Shown piece by piece: positions 63,410 to 64,000 of a stretch of DNA of 64,000 nt. This stretch comes from an uncultured Pseudomonadota bacterium. Lineage in GTDB: Bacteria > Myxococcota_A > Bradymonadia > Bradymonadales > Bradymonadaceae. The position numbers and the translations under genes are program-made. The stretch covers positions 310,001 to 374,000 of the forward strand of contig CAJXPB010000002.1 in NCBI GenBank assembly GCA_913057905.1, written 5' to 3'. Each line of letters starts with the position of its first letter. The first letter of the stretch is position 1. Below the pieces are notes generated by a model that saw only the letters and a list, made by a program, of their open reading frames with translations, searched no databases and was not told where the DNA came from.

Positions 63410-64000
63410 ATGAAAATGCTCGATACCTTCGCCCGATTATTCGAAAGCGGCCAGACTCTGCAGCGCAAAGTGGGACGGCCCTGCCCGCACCGCTGCCTGA
63501 TGGTGCTGCTCGATCGGGCTCAGCAACAAGCGGGCCTGGCGGTCGACGGAGCCTGGCGGCTGGCCGGCTCCGAAGCGCGGGCTCTTCAGGAGTCCTCCGG
63601 GTTTACGCCGCCCGGAGGATGGCGAGGCGTGGCCTCACTGGCCGCCGGATGCGGCGTCCTGGAGGCCACGCCCGGCGGATTCGAGCCGGTGATGACGGTC
63701 GATGACCTGGCGCAGTGGTCCTCCGACGGGGCCCTGCAAAAGATGATCGAGGCCTTCACGACGAATCTGGTGCCCCCGACCACAGCGGCCGGGTTGTTTA
63801 TCTTGCTGGGCATCCATCCGGCCTGGGGCGTCCATCTGGCACACGCCTGCAACCACCGAGAGAGCAGTGAATTTGGCCAGGAAAGCTTCGACGCGGCCCG
63901 CGACGACATGTTTCCCGACGAGGTCCTCGAGGTCGTCGAACGCACCGTCTTTGACGCGCTCAATTCCATCGTCGGCGCCCTGAAGGGGCTAGACGCCGAA
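63410..64000 (+). CDS. Unrecognised protein, 5' part only
   Basis: The reading frame runs from ATG 63410 to the window edge without a stop (197 codons so far). AGGAGAGACC precedes the start. I do not recognise the protein. It opens MKMLDTFARLFESG, has CPHRCLMVLLDRAQQQ (a Cys-x3-Cys pair near residue 29) and VHLAHACNHRES, and is rich in Leu, Ala and Asp. There is no signal peptide or membrane helix in the visible part, except a short hydrophobic run near AAGLFILLGIHPAW. It diverges from the M50 peptidase gene. Confidence 0.7.
   Translation, partial: MKMLDTFARLFESGQTLQRKVGRPCPHRCLMVLLDRAQQQAGLAVDGAWRLAGSEARALQESSGFTPPGGWRGVASLAAGCGVLEATPGGFEPVMTVDDLAQWSSDGALQKMIEAFTTNLVPPTTAAGLFILLGIHPAWGVHLAHACNHRESSEFGQESFDAARDDMFPDEVLEVVERTVFDALNSIVGALKGLDAE

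Overview
This is a 64 kb chromosomal window of a high-GC Gram-negative bacterium. Proteins are rich in Asp and Glu, and there are many lipoproteins, signal-peptide-bearing TPR and PEGA proteins, a sigma-54, a long-form HPF and many small unknown envelope proteins. Together these suggest a Myxococcota or 'Deltaproteobacteria' lineage, most likely a marine or mildly halophilic one such as the Bradymonadales. The taxonomic call is inference only, because the window has no rRNA. Nothing looks like a prophage, plasmid or integrative element, and I saw no tRNA, rRNA or CRISPR array.

Layout. 1-1382: end of a zinc/manganese-type ABC transporter. 1466-7650: hutF, then a minus-strand trio (unknown protein, Ycf46-like AAA ATPase, PEGA protein) and acsA. 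7764-8075: first copy of a composite repeat. 8235-16657: a winged-helix/membrane protein, a hydrolase, a TPR protein, a fetA/fetB iron-export pair split by a fasciclin lipoprotein, and astD. 16748-17189: second repeat copy. 17195-25915 (minus): S9 peptidase, hpf, rpoN, a likely small-RNA gene on the plus strand, a CDF metal exporter, a Nudix/metallo-beta-lactamase fusion, a ROK kinase and an outer-membrane barrel. 26099-34648: a cyclophilin, then a minus-strand operon thiD - ileS - lspA - lspA - usp - APC permease/USP fusion. 34813-42032: lipase, lipoproteins, third repeat copy and two amidohydrolases. 42198-50807: kdd, an AmgK-like kinase, hisS, a class V aminotransferase, a histidine-kinase-like protein and cardiolipin synthase. 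50887-58499: small envelope proteins, a YebC-family regulator, phosphatidylcholine synthase, a thioesterase, and an ArsR/CopA copper unit. 58517-64000: dinB, a xanthorhodopsin-type proton pump, a PAS-GGDEF-EAL protein, a site-2-protease-like M50 peptidase and the start of an unknown gene.

How the genes work together. Several units handle metals (Zn/Mn ABC, FetAB, CDF, CopA/ArsR). Several handle amino acids (HutF, AstD, Kdd, an APC permease, peptidases), which with AcsA fits a heterotroph living on peptides and acetate. Envelope work is prominent (two LspA, Cls, Pcs, M50 protease, many lipoproteins). The xanthorhodopsin would add light-driven proton pumping to this heterotrophic metabolism.

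Most notable observations: the rhodopsin with a carotenoid-antenna glycine and an inverted repeat plus hairpin in its leader; three same-orientation copies of a composite repeat ending in a pair of 52-bp units; two tandem LspA paralogues sharing an unusually long periplasmic insert; a likely AUU-initiated permease; and a promoter-hairpin-terminator arrangement that looks like a small RNA gene next to rpoN.
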